Shown piece by piece: positions 45,104-55,662 of a DNA stretch of 59,551 nt. A model generated the notes under the pieces. The model did no database searches. It was not told the origin of the DNA and saw only the letters and a program-made list of their open reading frames with translations. The stretch is from assembly GCF_004348455.1 (NCBI RefSeq), contig NZ_SMKA01000022.1, positions 1 through 59,551 of the forward strand. The letters run 5' to 3'. Source of the DNA: Kribbella albertanoniae. GTDB taxonomy: Bacteria > Actinomycetota > Actinomycetes > Propionibacteriales > Kribbellaceae. The position numbers and the translations under genes were made by a program. Position 1 is the first letter of the stretch; every line of letters starts with the position of its first letter.

Positions 45104-48100
45104 TTACTGCGGTTTGAACGCCCAGCGTTGGCCCTTGCCACCGTGGTAGAACCAGCTGATCACCTCGGCGCCGGCGGTGGAGCTGGCGTTGGCGACGTCG
45201 AGGGAGAGGCCGGAGCTGACGGCGATGACGCTGTAGGTGCCGCCGGGGGTCGGTTCGATCCGCCACTTCTGGCACTCGGAGGTGTTGTCCGGGAAGATGA
45301 TCATGGTTGCTCTGGGCAACTTCGAGCAGCCCTTGATGTCCATCGGGGTCTTGGAGTTGCCGTCGACGATCTTGTACATGTCGTCGCCGAGACTCTTCAG
45401 GGTCCACTTCTGACAGAGGCTGGTGCTGGACCAGGTGCCCATCTTCAGCTGGGTGCTTGCCGCGGTCACACACTTCGGTACTTCGAGGACCGTCGTCGTA
45501 CTGACCGGAGTATCCACCCGATAGCGAGTCGCGCCGGTGCTGCCGCCCAGCTGCGTTGCGTTGAAGGCCGGCCGCAGGATCCACTGCTCGCTGGTGGACT
45601 GACCGCACTCCTGCTGCTGGATCAGCGCGCTGTCGTCCAAGGATGCCCCGGCAACGTCGAGACACTTGTTGCTGTGGGCAAATCGCAGCTGTACGACGGT
45701 CTCGTAAGCGCTGCCGTCGACGTAGCCGAAGGTCACCTGCTCCCAGGCACGCGGCTCACCCAGACCCCCACCGCAAGTGGACTGTACGGCGTCCGCCTCG
45801 TCCTGCGAGCTGCCACCGGCAGCGCTCAGACACTTGACCGGCCCGGCGTCGACCGCAGTGTGTACCGGGCGGATGCTGTACTGGTCGGTGCCCGCGATCG
45901 GCATCAGCCGGAACCGCTCGTTCAGCGCGGTCCCGACACAGCGGAACTGGATGTACTGGGTGTTGTCGGCAACGCTGCTGCCCGGGACATTCAGGCACTT
46001 GCCGCTGTTCTTGTTCACCAACTCGTACTGCCGGTGCTCGATGTCGAACTTCGGTCCGGTCACCGCCCCGACCTCGCCCGACCAGGTCTTCAGCTTGTCG
46101 TCGAACGCGGTCCCGGTGGAGTGCAACGTGTAGACCTCGCGATCGCCGTCGGCCGCGGCGTACAGGAGTCCGACGTCCTCCAGTTTGTCGCCGTCGTAGT
46201 CACCGCTGACCATCGTGATCTTGGCCAGTTCCAGTCCGGTCACGCGGCGCCAGTCCGACTTGACGAGCTGGGTGCCGCCGGACTTGAAGACGACCACGGT
46301 GCCGTCGGTCGGTGTGTTCTCGGTCAGCGCGATCACGTCGTCCTGGCCGTTGCCATCCGGGTCGGCCACGCTGAACCGGCTCTTGTCCCAGCAGAACCCG
46401 TCCACGCCGGAGTCGTAGATCGTGCTCGCCGCGCCGAACGCCGTACCGGTGGAGCGGTAGACGTCGATCGAGGTCCGGCAGCCGGTGAGGTTGCGGACGC
46501 TGAGCAGGTCGGCCTTGCCGTCCTTGTCGATGTCGGCGATGAGCGGCGCACTGCGCGACCAGGTGTTCCCGGCCGTCGCCGCGACCCAGTTCACCGGTAC
46601 GGCGAAGTCGTCGGCGGCCCGGAAGACCTGCGCCTGCCAGTTGTCGCCGGTACCCGCGTTCTGTACGACGATGTCGTCCTTCCCATCGCCGTCCACATCG
46701 CCCGCCACCACCCGCGCGGTGCTCAGCTGCCAGCCCGCGGTCTCGGTGGTCCACACCGCAGGCGGGTTCTGGTACTCGTTCCCGTCCGAAGGCAGTTTGT
46801 ACAACCACATCCGGCCACCCGCGCCGGAACGGAACACGGCCATGTCAGTCCGGCCATCACCGTCGAAGTCACCCTGGACGGGTTTGACCTTCGCCAGCGA
46901 GAATCCCGTTCCCTCACCGGTGTCCCACGCCATCTGCCCGGCGTAGAACGTTGATCCAGCCGAGACGACATTCCAGATTCCCGTCCGGCCGAATCCGTGG
47001 TCCAGCACCGCAGTGACATCGGCCCGGCCATCGCCGTTGCTGTCACCACGCACTGCCGGAGCCGGTCCGGTCGGCGACTTCGCCGTCAGCTCCCATGCTT
47101 CGCGGATACCGCTGCTGTTGCCGGCGCGGTCGACCGCGCGCACATACAGCCGCGAGGCCGGTACGCCGGTCACCGGATCGGGATGGACGGTGATCGGGAT
47201 CGTCGCGGATCCATCCGCAACCGCCTTCACCCGGCTGATCAGCGCATCGGCCTGGAACCCGTACACGTACTCGTCGACGTCGGTCTCACCGCCAGCAGGT
47301 TTGAACGTCACCTTCCCGACCTTGCGCGCCTCGGTCACCGGATCACCGGCATCGGGGAAGTCCACCGACTCGATCCGCGGTACGGCGGGGGCCGACGTAT
47401 CGATCACGAAGTAGCAGGCCGGAGTCGTCGGGCTGGTCGCGTTCGCGGCGTCCTTGGTGAAGGCCGAGTAGCTGTACACAACACCGTTGCTCAGCTTGCC
47501 CGCCGGCGTTTCCGGCCAGGCGAAAGCCGCACCACTGACCGTCGGTCCGACGGCACTCTCGTGCACGACCGCACCGGCCGGATCCTTGATCTGCAAGGTG
47601 GTTGTGACGTTGTCGCCGAGGTCCGGGTCGTCCGCGACCGAGGCCCACTGCGGCTGCCCGGTCAACACCGGCGTCGGCGCGGCCGCCGTACCACACGGGC
47701 GCGGCCGGGTCAGGCTGAGTCCCTTCGGCATCTTCGGCGCGGTGTTGTACCTGACCGCGAGCACGGCCGAGCTCGGGATGAATTTCTTCCAGTGGTACTG
47801 CGCTTCCGTGGTGGTGCCCTCGTTCGGCGACCGCAGCCCGAGCGACAGGGTGGGCTTCCGCGCGTTGGCCACGTTCTGCACCACAGTGCGCAGTGCGGTG
47901 GAGACATCGGGTTCGCCGAACTCCATCGGCAGGGACTTCTCCTCCGGCCACGCCGCACCGCTGCGCGTGTCCAGCAAGGTCTTCCAGTACGTCGGGCTGG
48001 TGGTGCCCCAGTTGAGGTTCTTGTTCGCGGTGTCCAGGTCCGTGATGTGCCACAGCCCGACCGGCTTGGCGGTTCCCGACGAACTCCAGTCCAGCGTGAT

Positions 48101-49168
48101 CCGGAACTGCGCACTCAGGATCGTGCTGCCGGCGATCGCCTGGGCGCCGCTGGTGGTCCGCATCAGGAACATCGACCGGTACACGTTGGCCGGCTCGCCG
48201 TACCGCGGTCCGACCTTCGCCCGAAGGGGGTCGCTGGTGCTGCTGGCCCGGTCGTACGTCCAGCCGTCGGCCTGGCTGGACTCCTTGTTGATGTGCAGCC
48301 AGTTGATCGACGTACCGGAGATGGACGGGTCGATGGACAGCGGGTACTTCGCCGTCGGATCGGTCAGCATCTTGCGGTCCGGCGTGACGATGAAGCGGCC
48401 GCGTTCGTGCCGAATGGCCAGCTTGGCGAACCGCGGCTTCTCCACACTCGACGCGTCCCACATGGCCGGCCGGTCGGTGGTGTAGACGAGCTTGCCGTTC
48501 TTGTCGGTCCCCGACGTGGTGCCATCCGGATTGACCTTAAGGGTCAGACCGTCGGCACTGACCGGAAAGCTCAACGTGGCAAGGGCAGGATTGGCAGCGG
48601 CCTCCGGGGTATGCACCACGAGCAGCTGCGAGAACCGGTCGACCTCGGCAGTGATCTGCAGGTCCACGCCAGGCATCACCGAGGGGTACGTCGCGATGTT
48701 CCCACTCAGCACGGGCTTCGGGAGCGTGGCCGGCCAGCCCAGCCGGATCTGCGAACCCGGCTTGCCGATCGACACCAGGTTCTGATCGCCGCCGCCGGAC
48801 AGCACCAGCGGCGAGATCGTGGCGACCGGACGGATCAGACCGTCGGCCTCGAGCCGCAGCGACGGGTCGGGCGCAACCCAGTCGCGGCCCTTGCGGACCC
48901 GGACCGGCTGGCTGTGCTGCTCCATGGTCTTGGTGCCGTCAGGGTTCGCGTACACCTGACCGGTCTCGGTGCGCTGGTCGGTCAACTCGACCGGCTGCCC
49001 GGTCCGGAGCGCGGTCGCCATCGCGCGCGCGTCCGGTGAGGCCAGCTCCGGATCCATCATCGCCGGAGCCTCAACGGCCGCGGCCTTCACCGGCTCAGCC
49101 GGACCAGGAACCAGCAAAGCAGCCACTGCAGCTGCCACAAGACCTAAGGACAAGCGTCGCCGACGCAT
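45104..49168 (-). CDS. Giant secreted DNRLRE / FG-GAP / ricin-type protein
   Basis: A 1,354-residue exported protein. Signal peptide (RRRLSLGLVAAAVAALLVPG). A DNRLRE-like region (about 290-470, DRASSTSDPLRAKVGPR to SSAVLAVRYN) and Ig-like domains (about 480-700) are followed by FG-GAP/VCBS repeats with Ca-binding loops (GDSNGDGRADV, GDFDGDGRTDM, GDVDGDGKDDI, ADIDKDGKADL, GDYDGDKLEDV; about 705-1040). The C-terminus carries ricin-type beta-trefoil repeats (GKCLNVPGS, NKCLDVAGASLDD, with QxW-like SEQWILRP, CQKWRIEP, GQRWAFKP). It diverges from the RHS toxin across 183 bp. It may be a cell-surface carbohydrate-binding partner of the toxin, which is an inference from position. Confidence 0.85.
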   Translation of the reverse strand: MRRRRLSLGLVAAAVAALLVPGPAEPVKAAAVEAPAMMDPELASPDARAMATALRTGQPVELTDQRTETGQVYANPDGTKTMEQHSQPVRVRKGRDWVAPDPSLRLEADGLIRPVATISPLVLSGGGDQNLVSIGKPGSQIRLGWPATLPKPVLSGNIATYPSVMPGVDLQITAEVDRFSQLLVVHTPEAAANPALATLSFPVSADGLTLKVNPDGTTSGTDKNGKLVYTTDRPAMWDASSVEKPRFAKLAIRHERGRFIVTPDRKMLTDPTAKYPLSIDPSISGTSINWLHINKESSQADGWTYDRASSTSDPLRAKVGPRYGEPANVYRSMFLMRTTSGAQAIAGSTILSAQFRITLDWSSSGTAKPVGLWHITDLDTANKNLNWGTTSPTYWKTLLDTRSGAAWPEEKSLPMEFGEPDVSTALRTVVQNVANARKPTLSLGLRSPNEGTTTEAQYHWKKFIPSSAVLAVRYNTAPKMPKGLSLTRPRPCGTAAAPTPVLTGQPQWASVADDPDLGDNVTTTLQIKDPAGAVVHESAVGPTVSGAAFAWPETPAGKLSNGVVYSYSAFTKDAANATSPTTPACYFVIDTSAPAVPRIESVDFPDAGDPVTEARKVGKVTFKPAGGETDVDEYVYGFQADALISRVKAVADGSATIPITVHPDPVTGVPASRLYVRAVDRAGNSSGIREAWELTAKSPTGPAPAVRGDSNGDGRADVTAVLDHGFGRTGIWNVVSAGSTFYAGQMAWDTGEGTGFSLAKVKPVQGDFDGDGRTDMAVFRSGAGGRMWLYKLPSDGNEYQNPPAVWTTETAGWQLSTARVVAGDVDGDGKDDIVVQNAGTGDNWQAQVFRAADDFAVPVNWVAATAGNTWSRSAPLIADIDKDGKADLLSVRNLTGCRTSIDVYRSTGTAFGAASTIYDSGVDGFCWDKSRFSVADPDGNGQDDVIALTENTPTDGTVVVFKSGGTQLVKSDWRRVTGLELAKITMVSGDYDGDKLEDVGLLYAAADGDREVYTLHSTGTAFDDKLKTWSGEVGAVTGPKFDIEHRQYELVNKNSGKCLNVPGSSVADNTQYIQFRCVGTALNERFRLMPIAGTDQYSIRPVHTAVDAGPVKCLSAAGGSSQDEADAVQSTCGGGLGEPRAWEQVTFGYVDGSAYETVVQLRFAHSNKCLDVAGASLDDSALIQQQECGQSTSEQWILRPAFNATQLGGSTGATRYRVDTPVSTTTVLEVPKCVTAASTQLKMGTWSSTSLCQKWTLKSLGDDMYKIVDGNSKTPMDIKGCSKLPRATMIIFPDNTSECQKWRIEPTPGGTYSVIAVSSGLSLDVANASSTAGAEVISWFYHGGKGQRWAFKPQ

Positions 49169-49230
49169 CCCCCCACCACCCTCACATCAGAGTTCTCCGC
49201 CGGACGAAGAAGACCCTGTCATGTTCCTCG

Positions 49231-49261
49231 TTGACGCGCGACGGGTCCGGCGCGTTAGGTA
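49231..49261 (+). promoter_or_regulatory. Weak promoter candidate before RHS gene
   Basis: TTGACG (49231-49236) and TAGGTA (49256-49261) are separated by 19 bp in the divergent region. The spacing is long and the -10 lacks the final T, so this is only suggestive. Confidence 0.3.
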
Positions 49262-49351
49262 CTGGCCAGTTCCGGAAGTTGTCCACTTCTTACCTGGTGA
49301 CGGAGCGTGCGCAGGCGGCAAGGTGTTCGCGTCTACCCAGGAGGCCCGCCC

Positions 49352-52300
49352 ATGCCCTCTCGACGGTTCCGCTCGAGACTCGTTGCCAATTCGGCGATCG
49401 CCGCCGGACTGGCTGTCACGCTGATCCTGACCACCCAGCAGCAAGGCCTGACCGCGGCAGCCGCAACCCGGCCCGATCCCGCGTTCAAGGCCACCGAATA
49501 TGAATCCATCGACGGTCGCACCGCGAAAGCCGTTCCCCGGCCCGCGCCGAAGACCGCCGATCGCGAGTTCCACGGTACGGCGGCCACCCGCTGGCCGTCC
49601 GCCGGTTCCGCCGAGGTCGCCGTACCGGCGCCGGCTGCGAACGGCACCTGGCAGCTCGCCCTCAACGGCGGCCGCGTCAACGCGCGCGCGAAGGCCGGTC
49701 AGCTGCCGGTCTGGGTCGCGCCGACCGCCGCGACCGCACGTGAAGTCCTGGCCAAGGGTGCAACCAGCGCACCGGCCAAGGTCAAGGTCGACCTGGTTGG
49801 CCGGCGCGATGACGCGCTCGAGCTGAAGGTCACCCGCGCCGACGGTACGGCGAAGTCCGGCCAGGTGACTGTCGGCGTCGATTACCGCGAGTTCCGCGAC
49901 ACGTACGGTGGCGACTGGGCCACCCGGTTGCGCTTCACCACCCAGCAGGACGGCAAGACCGTCGTACTGCCGACCCGGAACAACGGCAACGGCGACGTGA
50001 TCGCCGACGTACCGGTCGGTGCGCAGCCGCAGACCTTGATGGTCGCGGCCGGTGAGTCCAGCGGCGCCGGCGACTACAAGAAGTCCGGCATCGGCGACGG
50101 CGCCTCGACCTGGAGTATCGGCGGTTCGTCCGGTGACTTCGAGTGGCAGCTGCCGTTCGATGCCCCGCCGGCGTCCGGCGGTCCCGAGCCCGGCACCGGT
50201 CTGAGCTACTCCTCCGGCGCGCTCGACGGACTGTCGTCGTCCACCAACAACCAGACCTCGGTCATCGGTCAGGGCTTCAGCCTGATGGGCGGCGGCTCGA
50301 TCGAGCGCCGCTACAAGACCTGCTCCAAGGACCTCGGTGGCAACAACGGCACCCGCAAGACCGGCGACCTCTGCTTCCGCGGCGACAGCCTGAACATCTC
50401 GATCAACGGCAAGTCCGGTGACCTGGTCCTGGCCAAGAAGGACGCCACCGGCGAGGTCTGGCGGATGCGCGGCGACGACGGCTCGATCGTCGAGCGGCTC
50501 AGCGGCGCGACCAACGGCGACGACGGTGTCGCCGCCGCCGACAAGGGCGAGTACTGGCGGATGACGGCGAAGGACGGGACGAAGTACTACTTCGGCCTGA
50601 ACCGGCTGCCTGGCTGGGCGACCGGCAAGGAGGAGACCAAGTCGGCCTTCACCGTGCCCGTCTACGGCAACCACAGCGGTGAGCAGTGCAACAAGACCGC
50701 GTTCGCCGACTCGTGGTGCCAGCAGGCCTACGCCTGGAACCTGGACTACGTCGTCGACCGCAACGGCAACACGATGAGCACGTTCTACAACACCGAGATC
50801 GACCGCTACGCCCGCAACCTCGCCAAGGCCTCGGTCAGCACCTACGTCCGCGCCGGCAACATCAAGCGGATCGAGTACGGCCAGACCGATGGCCAGGTGT
50901 TCACCCAGAAGCCGATCGGCCAGGTCCAGTACACGACGGCCGAGCGTTGTACGCCGTTGCCGTGTGGACCGACGCAGAAGACGTTGTACCCGGACACTCC
51001 GTGGGACCTGACCTGCGCGAGCACCACGAACTGCGAGAACCACTACACGCCGACGTTCTGGACCCAGCTCCGGCTGGACAAGGTGACGACCCAGGTGTGG
51101 CGGGCCGCGACGAGCAAGCACGAGGACGTGCATTCGTGGTCGCTGCGGCAGGAGTACCTGCGCGGTGACAACAGCAGTCCGGCCCTGTGGCTGAAGGAGA
51201 TCAGCCCGACCGGTCTGGTCGGTACGCCGATCCAGATGCCCACGACGAGCTTCGACGGCATCCCGCTGGCCAACCGCGTCGACACCGGCAGCGACACCGT
51301 TCCGCCACTCGAGTGGTTCCGGATCAACGCCGTACACGGCGGCACCGGTGGCGACATCGCGGTCAACTACGGCCCGATCGACTGTCTGCCAACAGGTCTG
51401 CCGGAACCGGACAACAACGACCGGCGCTGCCGACCGCAGAAGTGGTCGCTGCTCGACACCTCACCCGACCGCACCGACTGGTTCCACAAGTACGTCGTAC
51501 AGTCGGTCCAGCAGACCGATCGGACCGTCTCGGCCAGCGACCCGTGGCAGGCGCCGGTACCGGTCGTGACCAGCGTGGAGTACCTCGACAAGCCGGCGTG
51601 GCGTTTCGAGGAGCAGGACGCCGGGACCGACCTGAAGGAGTCGACCTGGTCGCAGTGGCGTGGCTTCGGCCGCGTCAAGGTGCTCAAGGGGCGTGCCGAC
51701 GAACCGCGGTCCGCCAACGAGACGCTGTACTTCCGCGGCCTGGACGGTGATCGGACGGCCGCCGGCGGCACCAAGGACGTCAAGATCACCGACTCCACCG
51801 GTACCGCGGTGGAAGACGTCAACGAGTTCGCCGGCCAGTCCCGTGAGCAGATCGTGTACAAGGGCGCGGAGGTCGTCAACAAGAGCATCGCGGACTACTA
51901 CCTGTCCGCTCCGACCGCGACCATGACCCGGCCGTGGGGAACGCTGACCTCGCGCTACTCGGGTCAGAAGCAACTCACGCAGTACCAGCCGACCGGCACC
52001 GGCGCGGTGAAGATCGACACCCAGAACAACTACGACGCAGGCGGCCGCCTGCTGAGCAAGGACGAGGCCGGCGACCTCAGCACCACGGCGGACGACTCCT
52101 GCATGCGGTACACCTACGTCGAGAACGCGGCGAAGAACCTGCGCGAGCTCCCCGCCCGGATGCAACAGGTCGGGAAGCGCTGCGACCAGCCGTTCACCAA
52201 CGCCGACGTACTGATGGACGAGCGGTTGTTCTACGACGGCGCCACTTCGCCGACCGCTGCTCCGACCGTTGGGCAGGTCACCCGGGCCGAGCGGCTGTCG

Positions 52301-55300
52301 GGGTTCGACGCGGCCGGTGCGCCGACGTACGAGCTGACCTTCAGTGCGAAGTACGACTCGCGGGGCCGGCAGACCGAGACCACGGATGCGCTGAACCGGA
52401 CCACACGACGGGACTACAGCCCGGCGTACGGGCCACTCACGAAGGTCACCGACACGGCTCACAACGGCCAGCAGGTGTCCGGGGAGATCGAGCCGGCGTT
52501 CGGCATCCAGACCGTCGTCCAGGCGGCCGACGGACGCCGCGGCGTCCGCCAGCTCGACGCCGTCGGGCGCGTCACCAAGACGTGGGATGCCGGACACGCA
52601 CCGACCGGGCCGGCCGACCTCGAGATGACGTACAACATCCGCGACGACGGACCGTCGTCGGTCGTCACCAAACGCCGGGTCAAGAGCGGCACGTACGACG
52701 TCAGCTACGAGCTGTTCGACGGCCTCGGCCGGGTCCGGCAGACGCACGAGCAGTCGCCGCGTGGCGGCTGGCTGGTGACCGACACCCGGTACGACTCGCG
52801 GGGTCTCGAGACCAAGGTCAACGGTCCGTACTACACCGCGACCCTGGCCGAGGGCGAGCTCAAGCTCGTTGACGAGGCCACCCTGCCCAAGCAGGAGGTG
52901 ACGGTCTACGACGAGGCCGAGCGGCCCAAGCGGCAGCTGTTCAAGTCGATGGGCGTGGAGAAGTGGGCGATCGAGCACGACATCGCCACCGGCAGGCAGA
53001 GCATCGACCCGCCGGCCGGCGAGACGCCGGTGACCCGGATCAGCAACGCCGAAGGCCAGCTGACCGAGCTGCGCCAGTACCACGGCGCCGGTACGACGGG
53101 GACGTACGACAGCACCAAGTACGCCTACTGGCCGACCGGTGACCTGAAGTCGGTCACCGATCCGGCCGGCAGCGTCTGGAGCTACAAGTACGACGTCCAG
53201 GGCCGCAAGATCGAGGAGAACGACCCGGACAAGGGCATCAGCAAGTTCGAGTACGACGCCGCCGACCAGCTGGTGTCGACCACGGACGCCCGCGGCGTGA
53301 AGCTGCACAACAGCTACGACTCCGTCGGCCGGAAGACCGAAACCCGGCTGAACGGTCCGGACGGTCCGCTGCAGACCAAGTGGGAGTACGACACGCTCGC
53401 GGCGGGGCGGACGACGTCCTCGACGCGCTACGTCGTCAAGGACGGCAAGACCGAGGCGTACACGACCGCGATCACCGGGTACGACGCGTCCGGGCAGGCC
53501 AAGGGCACGACGCTGACCTTGCCCGCGTCCGAGGGCAAGCTGGCCGGCACGTACACGATCGGTCAGACCTACACCGACGAGGGCAGCGTGGCCACCCGGT
53601 CACTCCCGGCGGCCGGTGGGCTCGGGGCCGAGACGATCAACTACGGCTACAACAACCAGGGCATGCCGATCTCGATGGCCGGCCAGGACACCTACGTCCG
53701 GGCCCTGACCTACACGCCGTTCGAGGATGCCGACGTACTGACCCTGGGCACAGCATCTGGTCCGTTCGTGCAGCAGAAGTTCGAGTACGACCAGATCACC
53801 CGCCGGGTGAGCCGGGTCGTGGTCGACAAGGAGCTGTCGCCGCAGCGGGTCTCGGACACCCGGTACGAGTACGACCCGGGCGGCAACATCAAGAAGATCA
53901 CCGACATCGCCCCGGCGGCGTCGAACGAGGCCACTGACACCCAGTGCTTCGACTACGACTACCTGAGCCGGCTGACCCAGGCGTGGACGCCGAAACCGGG
54001 TCAGGACAACGCAGCCGGCGACTGCGCGGCCGCACCGAGCGCGGCGAACCTCGGCGGGCCGGCGGCGTACTGGCAGCAGTGGGAGTTCGACGCGGCGGGT
54101 AACCGCAAGTCGGAGAAGACGACCACACCTGCCGGGACCACGACGAGCACCTATGAATACGGCAGCGCGAAGCCGCATGCGCTGACCGGCGTCACCACGA
54201 CCGGCCCAACCGGGACCAAGACCAAGACCTACGGGTACGACGAGGTCGGCAACACGACCCGGCGCACGGCTGACGGCAAGGACGAAGTCCTCAGCTGGGA
54301 CGCCGAGAACCGGCTGACCGGTACCACCAAGGGCACGGCCTCGACGGCCGCGGTGTACGACGCGGACGGGAAGCGGCTGATCCGTCGCGACTCGACCGGG
54401 ACGACGCTGTACGTCGGAGAGACCGAGTTGCACCTCGACAAGTCCGGTCAGACCGTGACCGGGACGCGGTACTACGCGTTCGGGGACCGAACGGTCGCCG
54501 TCCGCTCCGGCGCGAAGCTGAGCTGGCTCATCAGCGATCTGCAAGGAACGCCGCACACCGCGATCGACTCGGCCACGCAGGTCGTGCAGAAACGCCGGAC
54601 GATGCCGTACGGCGACACCCGCGGCACGGCGCCGACGGACTGGCCGGGACAGCGCGACTTCCACGGTGGCACCAGCGACGCGGAGACCGGGCTGGTCCAG
54701 CTGGGATCCCGGCTGTACGACAAGAGCATCGGCAGATTCATCTCGGTCGACGCGGTGCTCGACACCGCCGATCCACGGCAGATGAACGGGTACGGCTACG
54801 CCAACCACAACCCGGTCAGCTACAACGACTCCAGCGGCGACCTCGCTGTGGTCGTCGTGATCCCGGTGCTGGTCATCGTGTTCATCATCGCGTACATGCT
54901 GCAGATGTACCTGCAGTCGTACCAGCAGGAAGTCCAGACGATCGAGTGGCGCGAGAAGGTCGAGAACATCTGGGACGTCCTGAGCTGGGCGTGGAAACAG
55001 GTGGTCAAACTCGTCAAGGTCGTCGTGACCACGATCGTGACGCTGTGGAAGCTGATCACGGTGCTCGTCGCCTACCTGATCGTGAAGGCGAAGATCATCT
55101 ACCGGACGATCGTCAAGCACTACCCGGACAAGCGGCAGCCCAGGAACACCGCCCGGCGCGACGGCGGCGGCAAGAACACCCAGGTCAGACCCAAACCCCG
55201 TCCCCCGGCCGTCAAGCCCAAGCCGCCCAAGCCCCGTCCCGGACCCGTGGACCAGGATCGGCAGCAACAGCAAAAGAAGAAGAAGGGTCCGCAGCAGACG

Positions 55301-55654
55301 CCGCGCAGGCTCGGCGACGGACCGGACAAGGACACGCCGCTCTACCGTGGGGTCAGGCCGGGCGACACGGACCCGTGGAAGCTGAAAGAGGGCGAGGCGA
55401 AGCTGCAGGACGGCACCGACTTCGTGAAGACCAACGCCGGGCCCTCGACCGACACCGATGCCGCGAGCCTCGCCGCGAAGGGCTTCGTGCCCTGGACGGT
55501 CAACAAGGACACGATCAGCCCCAGGCTGCGGATCATGCAGACCGGCCGGAACCCGACGCACTACGAAATCATGCCGAACGCAGGTGAGCAGATGACGAAG
55601 GAGACTTTCCAGAACCTCCTCAATAACATCGTGCTGACCCCGTACCGACCGTAG
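49352..55654 (+). CDS. RHS-repeat polymorphic toxin with unassigned C-terminal domain
   Basis: A 2,100-residue exported RHS protein. AGGAG lies 8 nt before ATG 49352; the signal peptide is RRFRSRLVANSAIAAGLAVTLIL. YD-repeats fill about 900-1800 (YDVQGRKIEENDPDKGISKFEYDAADQLVSTTDARG-type units). The RHS core signature lies near 1715-1830 (GETELHLDKSG, GLVQLGSRLYDKSIGRFISVD, NGYGYANHNPVSYND). After the core come two hydrophobic segments (about 1831-1854 and 1885-1918), a Lys/Pro/Gln linker (about 1925-1985) and a C-terminal domain of about 115 residues beginning DTPLYRGVRPGD. LYRG resembles the first Arg motif of ADP-ribosyltransferase toxins, but the STS and ExE motifs are not clear, so the activity is unassigned. 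Confidence 0.92.
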   Translation: MPSRRFRSRLVANSAIAAGLAVTLILTTQQQGLTAAAATRPDPAFKATEYESIDGRTAKAVPRPAPKTADREFHGTAATRWPSAGSAEVAVPAPAANGTWQLALNGGRVNARAKAGQLPVWVAPTAATAREVLAKGATSAPAKVKVDLVGRRDDALELKVTRADGTAKSGQVTVGVDYREFRDTYGGDWATRLRFTTQQDGKTVVLPTRNNGNGDVIADVPVGAQPQTLMVAAGESSGAGDYKKSGIGDGASTWSIGGSSGDFEWQLPFDAPPASGGPEPGTGLSYSSGALDGLSSSTNNQTSVIGQGFSLMGGGSIERRYKTCSKDLGGNNGTRKTGDLCFRGDSLNISINGKSGDLVLAKKDATGEVWRMRGDDGSIVERLSGATNGDDGVAAADKGEYWRMTAKDGTKYYFGLNRLPGWATGKEETKSAFTVPVYGNHSGEQCNKTAFADSWCQQAYAWNLDYVVDRNGNTMSTFYNTEIDRYARNLAKASVSTYVRAGNIKRIEYGQTDGQVFTQKPIGQVQYTTAERCTPLPCGPTQKTLYPDTPWDLTCASTTNCENHYTPTFWTQLRLDKVTTQVWRAATSKHEDVHSWSLRQEYLRGDNSSPALWLKEISPTGLVGTPIQMPTTSFDGIPLANRVDTGSDTVPPLEWFRINAVHGGTGGDIAVNYGPIDCLPTGLPEPDNNDRRCRPQKWSLLDTSPDRTDWFHKYVVQSVQQTDRTVSASDPWQAPVPVVTSVEYLDKPAWRFEEQDAGTDLKESTWSQWRGFGRVKVLKGRADEPRSANETLYFRGLDGDRTAAGGTKDVKITDSTGTAVEDVNEFAGQSREQIVYKGAEVVNKSIADYYLSAPTATMTRPWGTLTSRYSGQKQLTQYQPTGTGAVKIDTQNNYDAGGRLLSKDEAGDLSTTADDSCMRYTYVENAAKNLRELPARMQQVGKRCDQPFTNADVLMDERLFYDGATSPTAAPTVGQVTRAERLSGFDAAGAPTYELTFSAKYDSRGRQTETTDALNRTTRRDYSPAYGPLTKVTDTAHNGQQVSGEIEPAFGIQTVVQAADGRRGVRQLDAVGRVTKTWDAGHAPTGPADLEMTYNIRDDGPSSVVTKRRVKSGTYDVSYELFDGLGRVRQTHEQSPRGGWLVTDTRYDSRGLETKVNGPYYTATLAEGELKLVDEATLPKQEVTVYDEAERPKRQLFKSMGVEKWAIEHDIATGRQSIDPPAGETPVTRISNAEGQLTELRQYHGAGTTGTYDSTKYAYWPTGDLKSVTDPAGSVWSYKYDVQGRKIEENDPDKGISKFEYDAADQLVSTTDARGVKLHNSYDSVGRKTETRLNGPDGPLQTKWEYDTLAAGRTTSSTRYVVKDGKTEAYTTAITGYDASGQAKGTTLTLPASEGKLAGTYTIGQTYTDEGSVATRSLPAAGGLGAETINYGYNNQGMPISMAGQDTYVRALTYTPFEDADVLTLGTASGPFVQQKFEYDQITRRVSRVVVDKELSPQRVSDTRYEYDPGGNIKKITDIAPAASNEATDTQCFDYDYLSRLTQAWTPKPGQDNAAGDCAAAPSAANLGGPAAYWQQWEFDAAGNRKSEKTTTPAGTTTSTYEYGSAKPHALTGVTTTGPTGTKTKTYGYDEVGNTTRRTADGKDEVLSWDAENRLTGTTKGTASTAAVYDADGKRLIRRDSTGTTLYVGETELHLDKSGQTVTGTRYYAFGDRTVAVRSGAKLSWLISDLQGTPHTAIDSATQVVQKRRTMPYGDTRGTAPTDWPGQRDFHGGTSDAETGLVQLGSRLYDKSIGRFISVDAVLDTADPRQMNGYGYANHNPVSYNDSSGDLAVVVVIPVLVIVFIIAYMLQMYLQSYQQEVQTIEWREKVENIWDVLSWAWKQVVKLVKVVVTTIVTLWKLITVLVAYLIVKAKIIYRTIVKHYPDKRQPRNTARRDGGGKNTQVRPKPRPPAVKPKPPKPRPGPVDQDRQQQQKKKKGPQQTPRRLGDGPDKDTPLYRGVRPGDTDPWKLKEGEAKLQDGTDFVKTNAGPSTDTDAASLAAKGFVPWTVNKDTISPRLRIMQTGRNPTHYEIMPNAGEQMTKETFQNLLNNIVLTPYRP

Positions 55655-55662
55655 GAGACACG

